Below are positions 1 to 8,520 of a stretch of DNA of 64,000 nt, in pieces. Each line of letters opens with the position of its first letter. Within the stretch, counting starts at the first letter, position 1. The stretch lies in NCBI GenBank assembly GCA_023898765.1, contig CP060238.1, positions 1,674,001 through 1,738,000 on the forward strand. The letters are read 5' to 3'. Source of the DNA: Rhodospirillales bacterium (GTDB lineage Bacteria; Pseudomonadota; Alphaproteobacteria; Micavibrionales; Micavibrionaceae). Both the position numbers and the translations under genes were made by a program. The notes under the pieces are model-generated. The model worked only from the letters and a program-made list of their open reading frames with translations. It was not told the origin of the DNA and made no database searches.

Positions 1-1891
1 GAACTTTATTCTGCTCTGTCATTTCCTGCATCCGGGTTTTAAGCTCGGACACCTGCTTCTTCCATATGGCGGAATCCTGCGCCAGTTTTTGTTTGTCCGC
101 TTCGAGCCGGGACGTTTTTACAGACAGTTTTTGCGCGGCGCCCAGTTGGTTTTTGGCGCTTTCAAGCTCCTGTTCCAGGGCGGCGATCCGGGCGGCCTGT
201 TGATTTTCCCCGGCGGCCTTTGCGGCAAGCCTGTCTTCCAGCGCTTTTTTCTCCGCTTTCTCCGCCGCGGACACATTGCGCTCCTGTTCCAGAAGACCGG
301 CCAGACGCTGATTTTCCTGCTCTGCCCGGGCCTTCTCCGCAGCTTCAGACTCAAGCTGCGTCTTCAAAGCGGCGGAATCCTGCGCCAGCTTTTGTTTGTC
401 CGTTTCAAGCCGGGCCGCGTCTGCGGATATGTTTTGCGCGGCGCCCAGTTGTTTTTTGGCGCTCTCGAGTTCCTCTTCCAAAGCCGAAATCCGGGCGGCC
501 TGTTGATTTTCCCCGGCGGCTCTTGCGGCAAGCCTGTCTTCCAGTGCTTTTTTCTCCGCCGCTGACTCTTTACGTTCCTGCTCCAAAACGCCGCCCAGAC
601 GTTTGATTTCGCGCTCGGCCTCGTTGAAACGCCGTACCGCCCGCTCCAGCCCTTTGTCTCCCGCAACGGCGGCAAGCTGTTTGTCTTCGGCCTGCGTCCG
701 CACAATTTCGAGCTCTTTGGCCACCCTGTTTTTCTCCGCGATCGCGGCGGCAAGGTCCTCCTGAAGGGTTTTCAGCTCTTTGGCCTGCGCCACGGATATC
801 TCGCCGCCTTCATTTTTAGGCAGGTCCTTCCGCAACAGGGCCTCTTTCTTTTCGCTCGCATAAACGGCCTGAAGCTCCCCTTTCAGGTTCCTGTTGTTTT
901 CCTCCAGCGTTTTTATGCTGCGCTCCAAAGAGGCGATCTTATCCTTTTCCCCGTTTGTTTCGGGAAGCGCCCGGGCCTGAAGCTGCGCCTTTTCTTTTTC
1001 GAGAAGGCGTATCTTCTCTTTCATTTCGGCCACGGCATTGCTGTCTTCCGCCTTTTTATAGTCTTCTTCAAAATGCCTGCGCTGCTGTTCCAGCGCCTGC
1101 CGCAAGGTTATATTCTCCGCTCTCACGGCGCTTAATTCATTGCGAATGTCCGCGGCCTCCGCCTGGGCGGCCGAAGACATCGCAGGCATGGTCGGCGACA
1201 CGTCTTTTTTCGCCGCGGTTTTAGCGGAAGGCTTGGCAGGGGCCGGCGGCGGAACATTTCCTTGGGATTTTCCTTCGTCTTTCCGGGCGGAAAAACCTTT
1301 AAGGCCGCTCCCGGCCTCCGCATTCAAAACGTCCCCTCTGGCGACCTTCTCAGGGGAAGGAGAAGCGGCTTTCCGGGCCGCCTGAACCTCCCTGATACAC
1401 CCGCTTAAATCTTCCTGCCCGCGCTTGATATCCGGCATGGAAAAAGCGTAATCAACGCCGGAGATACTGACTTTGAGATTTTGAGAAGCCTCAAGCGCCT
1501 CGAAAAAACTCTCGTCCCATCCCAGGCGGACAACCATGGCCCGGTCTGAAACCGGCAACATTTCAAAGGCGCGAATTTGTCCCGGCCCGGGCTGAAGGGT
1601 TATTTTATACGGCTTTTCGGGGTCCATCTGCGGCGTTTGAAAATCGACCGCAATCGAATATTCCTCTGTGATGTTCCGCCCGAGCGTAAAGATGATATTC
1701 TTCTCGTAGGGCCGCGCCAGCGCACAATAAGTGGCGGCGCCGTTGGAGGGATTGTCCACACGTGTCAGCGACCATCCGCCCTGCGGAGCCAGCGTGCCCG
1801 CTGCTCCCCCTTGCGCAAAAGCAGGAGAAAACGCAACAAAGGCCGTGCCGGTAAGGAGAAATGAAAGAGCAAGAGATCTGCGCATTTTCAT
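1..1891 (-). CDS. Secreted coiled-coil protein with N-terminal envelope domain, C-terminus beyond the window
   Basis: The reading frame is open from the window edge to the ATG at 1891 and has no stop. A signal peptide is visible (MRRSLALSF start, hydrophobic core, cleavage near AFA-Q, about residue 27). Residues 35-170 form a beta-rich domain ending FSMPDI and a single Cys, which resembles the N-terminal domain of the next gene upstream. A Pro/Ala/Lys linker follows, then, from about residue 250 to the edge, a long Glu/Lys/Ala/Leu coiled coil containing a roughly 101-residue tandem repeat. It starts 13 bp after the stop of the TcpQ gene, with a GAGG-type ribosome site, so the two are very likely co-transcribed. 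ATG at 1885 is an alternative start. Function is not recognised; a periplasmic scaffold or pilus/secretion accessory role is an inference. Confidence 0.75.
   Translation of the reverse strand, partial: MKMRRSLALSFLLTGTAFVAFSPAFAQGGAAGTLAPQGGWSLTRVDNPSNGAATYCALARPYEKNIIFTLGRNITEEYSIAVDFQTPQMDPEKPYKITLQPGPGQIRAFEMLPVSDRAMVVRLGWDESFFEALEASQNLKVSISGVDYAFSMPDIKRGQEDLSGCIREVQAARKAASPSPEKVARGDVLNAEAGSGLKGFSARKDEGKSQGNVPPPAPAKPSAKTAAKKDVSPTMPAMSSAAQAEAADIRNELSAVRAENITLRQALEQQRRHFEEDYKKAEDSNAVAEMKEKIRLLEKEKAQLQARALPETNGEKDKIASLERSIKTLEENNRNLKGELQAVYASEKKEALLRKDLPKNEGGEISVAQAKELKTLQEDLAAAIAEKNRVAKELEIVRTQAEDKQLAAVAGDKGLERAVRRFNEAEREIKRLGGVLEQERKESAAEKKALEDRLAARAAGENQQAARISALEEELESAKKQLGAAQNISADAARLETDKQKLAQDSAALKTQLESEAAEKARAEQENQRLAGLLEQERNVSAAEKAEKKALEDRLAAKAAGENQQAARIAALEQELESAKNQLGAAQKLSVKTSRLEADKQKLAQDSAIWKKQVSELKTRMQEMTEQNKV
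69..559 (-). repeat. In-frame tandem repeat (about 303 bp, two copies) inside the coiled-coil gene
   Basis: The stretch starting at 69 recurs at 372 with an offset of 303 bp, and the similarity continues for at least 190 bp (69-256 versus 372-559). The repeat is a whole number of codons (101), so it lengthens the coiled coil without breaking the frame. Small differences between copies show that it is not an exact recent duplication. Confidence 0.8.
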
Positions 1892-1904
1892 TCGCCCCTC
1901 GCCT

Positions 1905-3269
1905 CTAAAAAGTCCGGTTGGTTTCAACGATCAAAACGCGGCGCCCCGTGGAAGGGTCCGTATTGAACTGGACGGCGGGATGATCCAGATCTCCGCTGTA
2001 AGGTTCCAGCAAAGCGGCAAGGGCCGCTTCAAGCGAACCGTCCTGCGACACGTCCGTTTTTACGGCATAACCGTGCTGCGCGTTCCATATAAGCTGCACA
2101 TCGCTGCGCTTGCTCCACTGCGCCAGCACGTCTCTCAGGCTGCTTCCCTGCGCAGCATTCCAACGGGCCGCGCCGCGGTCCATAACAGGAGCTTCTCTCA
2201 TGCCCTCCGGCGGAAAGCGTGGCGCCGGTGTCACGGAAACGGGCGTTGCCGTTTCCGGCAGCGCTCTGGATTCCGCGCCTGCCTGCATATGCCCCTGAAG
2301 CCCCGAAGCTGCAGCATTCTGGGCCAGGATTGCCGCCACAGCCTCTTCAAAAGAACCGCTCTGGTTAAAGTCCGCCACAACATTTCCGCTACGGGACGCC
2401 TGCCACTCGACCTGCGTTCCGGCCTGTGCGGCCCAGCGCGAAAGCACGGCTTTCAAATCTTCCCCGGCCTGCGCGCGCCAGACTTTGCCTCCGGCGTCCG
2501 GTCTGCCTCCCCCTGCGCCCATACGCGTTGCGCCCGGACGCGGCATTGCGGAAGCGGCGCGAATTTCCTTCAGGCTTTCCGGAGGCGCTTCAAAAGAAGG
2601 CAATTCTGCAGAAAGCATTTCCGCGGCAGGAGGCGCTTCGTACGCGCCCGCCGGGTCTTGAACCGGGACCGGCGCCATATTCTGGGCGCCCGGACCGGTT
2701 TTGATATTCACCACGGGCGATCCTTCCATGACCGCTTCCCGGTCCATGCCGGAATTATAGCAGGATTCCAGCTCTTCCAGCCCTTTGCCTATATTGCTGA
2801 GAGAAAAGGCCATTTTATTGCCTTCGACATCAATGCCCAGCAACGCGCCGCCGGCAATCGCATCGTAAAATCCCCTGACATCCCGCATGTTGAAAACGAG
2901 CGTGCTGGGCGAAAAGGCGGAGCCTTTCGCGCCGGCCCGCAGGGCGCCGTCGACGGAAAGCCTGGCGTCATAGCGTGCGCCCTGACGAAAAACGTCCTGG
3001 CGAAAATCAATCGCCATCGCCAGGATTTTACGCTCGCCGCCCGAAAAACGCACGATAAAGCCGTTATTGAACTTGTTCACCATCACGCAGGGAAGCTTGA
3101 TATTTTTCAGCCCCCTTGTTTTCGAGAGCCCCGTATCCCCGACCACCCAGGGGCTGACGGGCAAAAACTGCGGCGTGGCGGCGCCTTGCGCCTTCGCGGC
3201 TTCGCCCGGAAACAAGGCCGAAAAAAGAAACAAAACCAAAAACAATGTCGATGAATGAGAAATCCTCAT
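1905..3269 (-). CDS. Exported protein with two TcpQ-type domains
   Basis: 454 residues from the ATG at 3269, chosen because a signal peptide (MRIS, long Leu/Phe core, AKAQG) begins there; the frame runs open to 3344. Three regions are visible: an N-terminal beta-rich domain (about 30-170) ending in FSLSNIGKG and a Cys, a Pro/Ala linker, and two copies of a Trp-containing module (about 260-320 and 365-430) with the pattern W.A..G..L..VL..W......W and a following GS.E.A...L. That pattern matches the TcpQ domain known from toxin-coregulated pilus and similar pilus-assembly proteins, which act in the periplasm near a secretin. The gene is followed after 13 bp by the coiled-coil gene. A role in pilus or secretion-channel assembly is inferred from the TcpQ match only. 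Confidence 0.7.
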   Translation of the reverse strand: MRISHSSTLFLVLFLFSALFPGEAAKAQGAATPQFLPVSPWVVGDTGLSKTRGLKNIKLPCVMVNKFNNGFIVRFSGGERKILAMAIDFRQDVFRQGARYDARLSVDGALRAGAKGSAFSPSTLVFNMRDVRGFYDAIAGGALLGIDVEGNKMAFSLSNIGKGLEELESCYNSGMDREAVMEGSPVVNIKTGPGAQNMAPVPVQDPAGAYEAPPAAEMLSAELPSFEAPPESLKEIRAASAMPRPGATRMGAGGGRPDAGGKVWRAQAGEDLKAVLSRWAAQAGTQVEWQASRSGNVVADFNQSGSFEEAVAAILAQNAAASGLQGHMQAGAESRALPETATPVSVTPAPRFPPEGMREAPVMDRGAARWNAAQGSSLRDVLAQWSKRSDVQLIWNAQHGYAVKTDVSQDGSLEAALAALLEPYSGDLDHPAVQFNTDPSTGRRVLIVETNRTF

Positions 3270-3549
3270 GGCCCCGGACCGCACCTCTTTATAAAGTATT
3301 TTGAAATCGCTTCCGACAATAAGGACAGATGCATGAAATCGCAAGTATCTTAAGCGCTTTTTCCTCTTTTATTATTAACCTCCCCGGTACGCTGAGTTGG
3401 TGTCATACCCAACTCTTTTCGGTTCAATGTGAAGCTGGTAACCTTGTGCAAGAGAAACAATTCCAGGGGATTTTTTTTCTTTACAAATATTTGATATTTT
3501 AATATTTTTCATATTGTAAAATTTTGAACGAAACGAAGGGTTATACATT

Positions 3550-4101
3550 ATGAAAAACATTGCTGGAACGATTCTTCTGGCCGCTACGTCTCTCACAAGT
3601 GTTACGTCCGCTGCCGATACTACGGAAAACCCTGACCTCCTTCAAAAACAAAAAGGGCTGATGGCAAATACGGTGAATATCGCAGAAGCATTTACACGGG
3701 CCCTTGAAACAAAAAAGGAAAAACTCTCCCGTTGGAATTTATGGCAAAGAGGAGGAACGAATATCGTAATCCTGGGCATAAAAGCTGACTGTGGTGATAT
3801 GACCGGTAGTACGGAACTTGCGATTGCAGAAAGAACAGACCCGTTAGTGCCTGAAAAAGCGCCGGATATGGACAAAATCAAGTCTTGTATCAATGCCATG
3901 TATAATGCAGGAGATACGGTAACGTGGAAAGAGGGTAGAGGCTGGAAAAACCCGGAAAGCGGAAATCCTCTTGGACGATCTCTGTACACACTTGCAAATG
4001 AGTGGAGAAACCTGAACGAGCAGCCTCCTGTCGATGCGGAGCATTGCCGTACACTTCGGACACAAGGTCAGAATCCACCGGCGTGCCGCCCTTTTAACTA
4101 G
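3550..4101 (+). CDS. Secreted hypothetical protein
   Basis: 183 residues with a clear signal peptide (MKNIAGTILLAATSLTS, cleavage near TSA-A at 22). The mature part is hydrophilic, with a Cys in KADCGD, another in KSCINAMYN and two more near the C-terminus (EHCRTL, PACRP), so one or two disulfides are possible in the periplasm. No family is recognised. A GAAGG ribosome site lies before the start. The upstream 280 bp is AT-rich and holds weak promoter-like sequence around 3490-3525 but nothing else. The gene converges on prfB and overlaps its 3' end by 8 bp. Confidence 0.6.
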   Translation: MKNIAGTILLAATSLTSVTSAADTTENPDLLQKQKGLMANTVNIAEAFTRALETKKEKLSRWNLWQRGGTNIVILGIKADCGDMTGSTELAIAERTDPLVPEKAPDMDKIKSCINAMYNAGDTVTWKEGRGWKNPESGNPLGRSLYTLANEWRNLNEQPPVDAEHCRTLRTQGQNPPACRPFN

Positions 4102-5201
4102 CGCCCCCCAGACGCGCTGCCAGCGCCGCTTCCAGGAAAGCGTCGATATCCCCGTCCAGAACGGCTTGCGTATTGCTGGTTTCCTTGCCGGTCCGCAGGT
4201 CCTTTATCATCTGGTAAGGCTGGAGCACATAAGAGCGGATCTGGTGCCCCCATCCGATTTCGCTTTTTTCGCTGTGCTGGGCCGCCGCGTCTTCTTCGCG
4301 TTTCCGGATTTCCGCTTCGTAAAGGCGGGCCTTGAGCATCGCGAGCGCGTTGGCCCGGTTTTGATGCTGGGACCGTTCGTTCTGGCAGGCCGCGACTATT
4401 CCCGTCGGAATATGCGTTATCCGCACGGCGCTGTCCGTGGTGTTCACATGCTGGCCCCCCGCGCCGCTGGAGCGGTACGTATCCACCCTTAGGTCCTTAT
4501 CCAGAACTTCGATCTCTATGCTGTCGTCCAGAACCGGCGAGACCGACACGGAGGCAAAGCTTGTGTGGCGCCTTGCGCCTGAATCGAAAGGGGAAATCCG
4601 CACCAGACGATGAACGCCTGTTTCCGTCTTAAGCCAGCCATAGACCTGGTCTCCGGAAATACGGATCGTTGCGGATTTAATTCCGGCCTCCTCCCCGTCG
4701 CTCCGTTCCAGCAGGGAAACCTTGTATCCTCTGCGCTCCGCCCAGCGCATATACATGCGCAAAAGCATTTCGCCCCAGTCCTGCGCTTCGGTTCCGCCGG
4801 CGCCCGCATTGACGTTCAAAAAAGCGTCGTTTCCGTCGGCTTCTCCGGAAAGAAGGCTTTCAAGCTGTTTTTTTTCGGCGCTGACCCGCAATTTTTCAAG
4901 GCCGGCTTCCGCTTCCCTGACAATCCCGTCATCGCCCTCTTCCTCCCCGAGCTGGATGAGTTCTATATTATCCTTGAGAGTTGTTTCGATCTCGCGCACG
5001 GCCGAAATCCGGTTATCCAGAGTCGTGCGCTCTTTCATCAAAGCCTGGGCGCGCTGCGAATCGGCCCATAAATCGGGATCTTCGGAAAGCCTGTTCAGCT
5101 CTTCAAGCCGTGCGAGCGCCTTGTCCCAGTCAAAGATGCCTCCTCAGCAAAGACAGGGCGCCTTCAATCTCGCGGGCTATATTTTCAATCTCTGCTTTCA
5201 T
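4094..5201 (-). CDS. prfB: Peptide chain release factor 2, expressed by programmed +1 frameshift
   Basis: RF2 recognises UGA and UAA stops and triggers peptide release in the ribosome. The tail frame (4094-5041 and beyond) carries the tripeptide SPF (about residues 203-205), which reads the stop codon, and the GGQ motif (about 248-250), which enters the peptidyl transferase centre. The start ATG at 5201 opens a 23-codon frame that ends in an in-frame TGA at 5132-5130. Shifting +1 at CTT-TGA-C joins it to the main frame and gives 368 residues, close to the 365 of E. coli RF2. The preceding AGGAGG fits the known internal Shine-Dalgarno that drives this autoregulation. Overlaps the convergent 3550-4101 gene by 8 bp. 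Confidence 0.96.
5129..5144 (-). promoter_or_regulatory. prfB programmed +1 frameshift site
   Basis: Read on the minus strand: AGGAGG (5144-5139), a three-base spacer, then CTTTGAC (5135-5129). These are the Shine-Dalgarno-like stimulator, slippery CUU, in-frame UGA and following C of the classical RF2 site. Low RF2 slows termination at UGA and favours the shift, so RF2 controls its own level. Confidence 0.95.
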
Positions 5202-5221
5202 CGGGGGACTTGACCTTAAAT

Positions 5222-5788
5222 CTATGCGGCTTCGGAAAGGGCCATGTGTCTTTCAAAATGCGCTGCCATGGCCTGAACGAACGCTTCCTTTGTTTCTGCG
5301 TCACACGCTCCTGAAATCAGGGCATGATCGATGCAAACGTCTTCTCCGGACCATGTTCCGCCGGCCTCTTCAACCCGCGCGCGGCAAAAATCCGGTCCGG
5401 CAACCTTTCTGTCTGCAAGATGCGCGGCATCCGCCATCAACTGAAGGGCCTCTCCCATAACGGCGACAGGCTTCATGGCCGCCATAAAGCTTCCGATAAA
5501 GCGTTTCGTATGGGCTGTCAGTTTCAGCTTATCCAGAGACCGCTGGCCGCCGGGCAGGACAAGCGCGTCGTAATCGACCCCCAGCGCCGTATTGATCTGG
5601 GCATCCACCGCATAATTATGGCCCCATCCGCGGCCGTCCCAGCCGTTCACAAGACCCTGATCCGTACTCACGATTTTAACCGATGCCCCGGCATCCACCA
5701 GCGCGCGCTGCGCCAGCGTCAGATCCTTTTCGTCAAAGCCGTTGGCCGCCAGAACCGCAATTTTGAACCCTGTCATTGATTTCACCAT
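5222..5788 (-). CDS. DJ-1/PfpI-like protein lacking the nucleophilic cysteine
   Basis: 188 residues from the ATG at 5788, preceded by a GAAGAAGGG ribosome site; the frame also allows a GTG start at 5797. The fold signature is a class I glutamine-amidotransferase-like sequence: KIAVLAANGF strand at the N-terminus, DALVLPGGQ in the middle, and VAVMGEALQL where active DJ-1/PfpI proteases and glyoxalases have a Cys followed by His (typically ICHG). Here these are Met and Gly, as in the DJ-1-like C-terminal domain of large catalases, which has no catalytic nucleophile. A hydrolase activity is therefore unlikely; stress-related structural or binding roles are speculative. Stands 20 bp upstream of prfB on the same strand and could be co-transcribed with it. 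Confidence 0.75.
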   Translation of the reverse strand: MVKSMTGFKIAVLAANGFDEKDLTLAQRALVDAGASVKIVSTDQGLVNGWDGRGWGHNYAVDAQINTALGVDYDALVLPGGQRSLDKLKLTAHTKRFIGSFMAAMKPVAVMGEALQLMADAAHLADRKVAGPDFCRARVEEAGGTWSGEDVCIDHALISGACDAETKEAFVQAMAAHFERHMALSEAA

Positions 5789-6084
5789 AAAACGCACACC
5801 CTTCTTCTTTTTTGCTTTTATTTATGTAAAGAAAAAACCCTCATTGCGGGTGAAATTCGCGCAAGAACCGGAAAATGTCAAGCGCCTCGATATAAAATTT
5901 CAACCTCCGGAACGAAAAGCTTTGATATCGTTCCTCTCGGAGCTGTGCATAAAAACCGACATTATTCTTGTAATAACCCCCCCTTTTTAAGAGAAGAAGC
6001 CTTTACTTTTCAAATGTCTGGGGTATAAAAAGCAAGGGATAACGCTTTCTTTTATCCATGTTTTTTAATTCTAAGGAGTTTCTA

Positions 6085-6984
6085 ATGAAAATTTTGCGCG
6101 GTTTTGTGCTCGTAGGCTTTGTTGCCCTGCTTGGCGCATGTGGCAGTTTCCACGATATGGACGAAGTACAGGCCCTCAACAATACGGAGGCCGTAGGATC
6201 CCCCTTTACACAGCGTTTGACCGCTGAATACCGGGACTTTGTGAACAATGAAATGGATATGATGCACGATCATGCGGACAGCCTCCATTTCGCGCGCAAG
6301 GGCCTGGCATCCGCGAGAGGCGATGTTGTGATGCCCGAGCCTATCACGGACTGGAATATCGAACCGGGTCCTTTTGAAGAGCTCAGCGTTGCCCGTGCAC
6401 GGCTCGTCAACGTCTTTGACCTTGGCGCCCGCGAATTGCAACCGGATGTCTCCGCCGTTGCGCAGGCCCGTTTTGACTGCTGGATTGAACAGCAGGAAGA
6501 GGGATGGCAGACCAACGACATCAATATCTGCCGCAACGGGTTCATTGAAGCCCTGAACGAACTGGAAGCCGCCATACCGGCACAGGCTCCGCCCCCGGCC
6601 CCTGAACCGGACGAGCCTTTCGACGTCGATGCGTCCGAGCCTATGGCCCCTGAGAACGCCATGTATCTGGTCTTCTTCGACTTTGACGAGTCCGCGCTCG
6701 GACCTGGCGCTCAAACCGTTCTGGATTCCGTGGCGCAGGAAGTCTCCGGCCGTTCCGTCAATGTTGTAAATGTTGTCGGGCACGCTGACACTTCCGGCTC
6801 GAAAGCGTACAACCGCAAACTGGCCATGAAACGCGCCAATTCCGTGCGGGACGCTCTGATCCAGCGGGGCATTGATGCCAATATCATTCGTGTCGACTCC
6901 CGCGGGGAAGACGAATTGATGGTTCAGACGGCGGACAATGTCCGCGAACCCGGCAACCGCCGCGCGCAGATCACATTCGAATAA
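6085..6984 (+). CDS. OmpA-family outer membrane lipoprotein
   Basis: 299 residues from the ATG at 6085, chosen for its AAGGAG ribosome site and because a lipoprotein signal follows at once (LLGAC, Cys 19 would be lipidated). The middle region is alpha-helical and acidic, a short Pro-rich linker (PAQAPPPAPEPDEP) follows, and residues about 195-299 are an OmpA/Pal-type domain: FFDFDES, GHADTSGS, N.KLAMKRANSVRDAL and the final GNRRAQITFE. Such domains bind the diaminopimelate of peptidoglycan and tether the outer membrane to the wall. A rho-independent terminator follows directly, so this is the end of its transcript. The 296 bp upstream hold no gene; promoter-like sequence is only weak. Confidence 0.88.
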   Translation: MKILRGFVLVGFVALLGACGSFHDMDEVQALNNTEAVGSPFTQRLTAEYRDFVNNEMDMMHDHADSLHFARKGLASARGDVVMPEPITDWNIEPGPFEELSVARARLVNVFDLGARELQPDVSAVAQARFDCWIEQQEEGWQTNDINICRNGFIEALNELEAAIPAQAPPPAPEPDEPFDVDASEPMAPENAMYLVFFDFDESALGPGAQTVLDSVAQEVSGRSVNVVNVVGHADTSGSKAYNRKLAMKRANSVRDALIQRGIDANIIRVDSRGEDELMVQTADNVREPGNRRAQITFE

Positions 6985-7003
6985 GCCGCGCAAAATAAAA
7001 TTG

Positions 7004-7043
7004 AAAAAAGCCCGGTTCTCTACGAAGAGGCGGGCTTTTTTAT
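7004..7043 (+). terminator. Rho-independent terminator after the OmpA-like gene
   Basis: AAAAAAGCCCG and CGGGCTTTTTT form a stem around a 13-base loop, ending in a T run. The A run on the other side would let it work in both directions. Confidence 0.9.
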
Positions 7044-7077
7044 TGCTCCGCCCCTTCCCCGGACATAAACTGCACAG

Positions 7078-8520
7078 ATGGACTTAAGACCCGTTTTTTA
7101 TGTGATTGGTATTTTACTCTCCACACTGGCCATCAGTATGGTGCTTCCGCTGCTGGTGGATCTGGGAAGCGGAAACCCGGACTGGAAGGTTTTCTTCTTC
7201 TGCGCGATGTTCACGCTGTTCTTCGGCGGGGCGCTCATCGTGACCAATACCGGTTTTAATTTTGAAATGACCGTTCGCCAGGCGTTTCTCCTGACCGGCG
7301 CAAGCTGGATCGTTCTGGCGGCCTTTGCCGCCCTGCCCTTCCTGATGTCCGACCTGAAAATGAGCCTGACAGATTCGGTCTTTGAGGCTGTGTCCGGCAT
7401 CACCACCACAGGCTCCACGGTCATTACAGGACTGGACCATGCACCGCCGGGCATTTTGCTCTGGCGCGCGATTCTCCAGTGGCTCGGCGGCATCGGGATT
7501 ATTTTGATGGCGATGTCTGTGATGCCCTTCTTGAAGGTGGGTGGTATGCAGCTTTTCCAAATCGAACTCTCGGAAAATGAAAAAGCCCTGCCCCGGCTTG
7601 AAAATATGGCCCGTACGATTGGGATCATTTATGTTGTCCTGACCGCGACCTGTGCCCTTCTTTTTTCCCTGTTCGGCATGACCAAATTCGAAGCGCTGAT
7701 TCATGCTATGACGACGATTTCCACGGGGGGGTTTTCTACATCAGACTCCTCTATGGCCTATTTCAGCTCCGCCCCGATAGAGGCCGTTTGTATCCTATTC
7801 ATGATTCTGGGATGCCTGCCCTTTATCCTCTATGTGAAGGCTGTGCGCGGCAATGTCCAGCGCCTCCTGACAGACTCTCAGGTCAGGTGGTTTTTGTCCA
7901 TAGCCTTGATCAGCACCCTCATCTTGGCACTTTATTTATCAATCCATCATGTTTTGCCTTTTGGAGAAGCCCTTAGAAAATCCGCCTTTAATGCGGTTTC
8001 AGTCATGACAGGGACAGGATATGCAAGCAATGATTACAACTTATGGGGAAAATTTCCCAGCGCATTGCTGTTTTTTTTAATGGTGGTAGGCGGCTGCGCG
8101 GGCTCCACCACCTGCGGCATTAAAATCTTCCGTTTTCAGGTTCTCTACGCCGTGACGAATTCGCAGGTCAAACAGCTTCTGCACCCGCACGGCGTGTTTA
8201 TTCCCCACTACAACAAAAGGGCCATGCCCAAAGGGGTTGCCACCTCGGTCATGAGCTTCTTTTTTGTCTTTGCCTTGTGCTTTTCCCTTCTGGCCGTTGC
8301 GCTGTCCTATACGGGGCTGGATTTCCTGACCGCTATGTCCGGCGCGGCCACGGCCATTTCGAATGTCGGGCCGGGGCTGGGGGATATTATCGGCCCTGCC
8401 GGCACCTTCCAGCCGCTGCCGGACAGCGCCAAATGGATTTTATGCATCGGCATGGTGCTTGGACGCCTTGAGATATTCACCGTCCTTGTCCTGTTTATGC
8501 CCGCCTTCTGGAAAGACTAA
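7078..8520 (+). CDS. trkH: Trk-type potassium uptake membrane subunit
   Basis: 480 residues, usual for TrkH, nearly all hydrophobic with about ten membrane segments. The four pore-loop filter motifs of the Trk/Ktr/HKT family are visible: SGITTTGSTV (about 106), TTISTGGFST (about 214), MTGTGYAS (about 318) and SNVGPGLG (about 431). TrkH forms the K+-conducting pore in the inner membrane and works with the NAD-binding TrkA ring, which is not in this window. No good Shine-Dalgarno precedes the ATG. The stretch around 7770-8060 is AT-richer than the rest. Its stop overlaps that of the convergent hslO by 4 bp. Confidence 0.95.
   Translation: MDLRPVFYVIGILLSTLAISMVLPLLVDLGSGNPDWKVFFFCAMFTLFFGGALIVTNTGFNFEMTVRQAFLLTGASWIVLAAFAALPFLMSDLKMSLTDSVFEAVSGITTTGSTVITGLDHAPPGILLWRAILQWLGGIGIILMAMSVMPFLKVGGMQLFQIELSENEKALPRLENMARTIGIIYVVLTATCALLFSLFGMTKFEALIHAMTTISTGGFSTSDSSMAYFSSAPIEAVCILFMILGCLPFILYVKAVRGNVQRLLTDSQVRWFLSIALISTLILALYLSIHHVLPFGEALRKSAFNAVSVMTGTGYASNDYNLWGKFPSALLFFLMVVGGCAGSTTCGIKIFRFQVLYAVTNSQVKQLLHPHGVFIPHYNKRAMPKGVATSVMSFFFVFALCFSLLAVALSYTGLDFLTAMSGAATAISNVGPGLGDIIGPAGTFQPLPDSAKWILCIGMVLGRLEIFTVLVLFMPAFWKD

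Noticed and set aside
1731..3254. 507-codon plus-strand open frame opposite the TcpQ gene
   Set aside because: Arg/His/Pro-rich composition typical of an antisense shadow in GC-rich DNA; the minus-strand frame has signal peptide and recognisable domains.
4094..5041. prfB as a 315-residue gene starting at 5041
   Set aside because: This would miss the conserved N-terminus; the frameshift site and upstream frame give the full-length protein.
5832..5856. Possible small terminator ACCC/GGGT with T run on the minus strand
   Set aside because: The stem is only four or five bases and it would lie ahead of the DJ-1-like gene without a gene to terminate.
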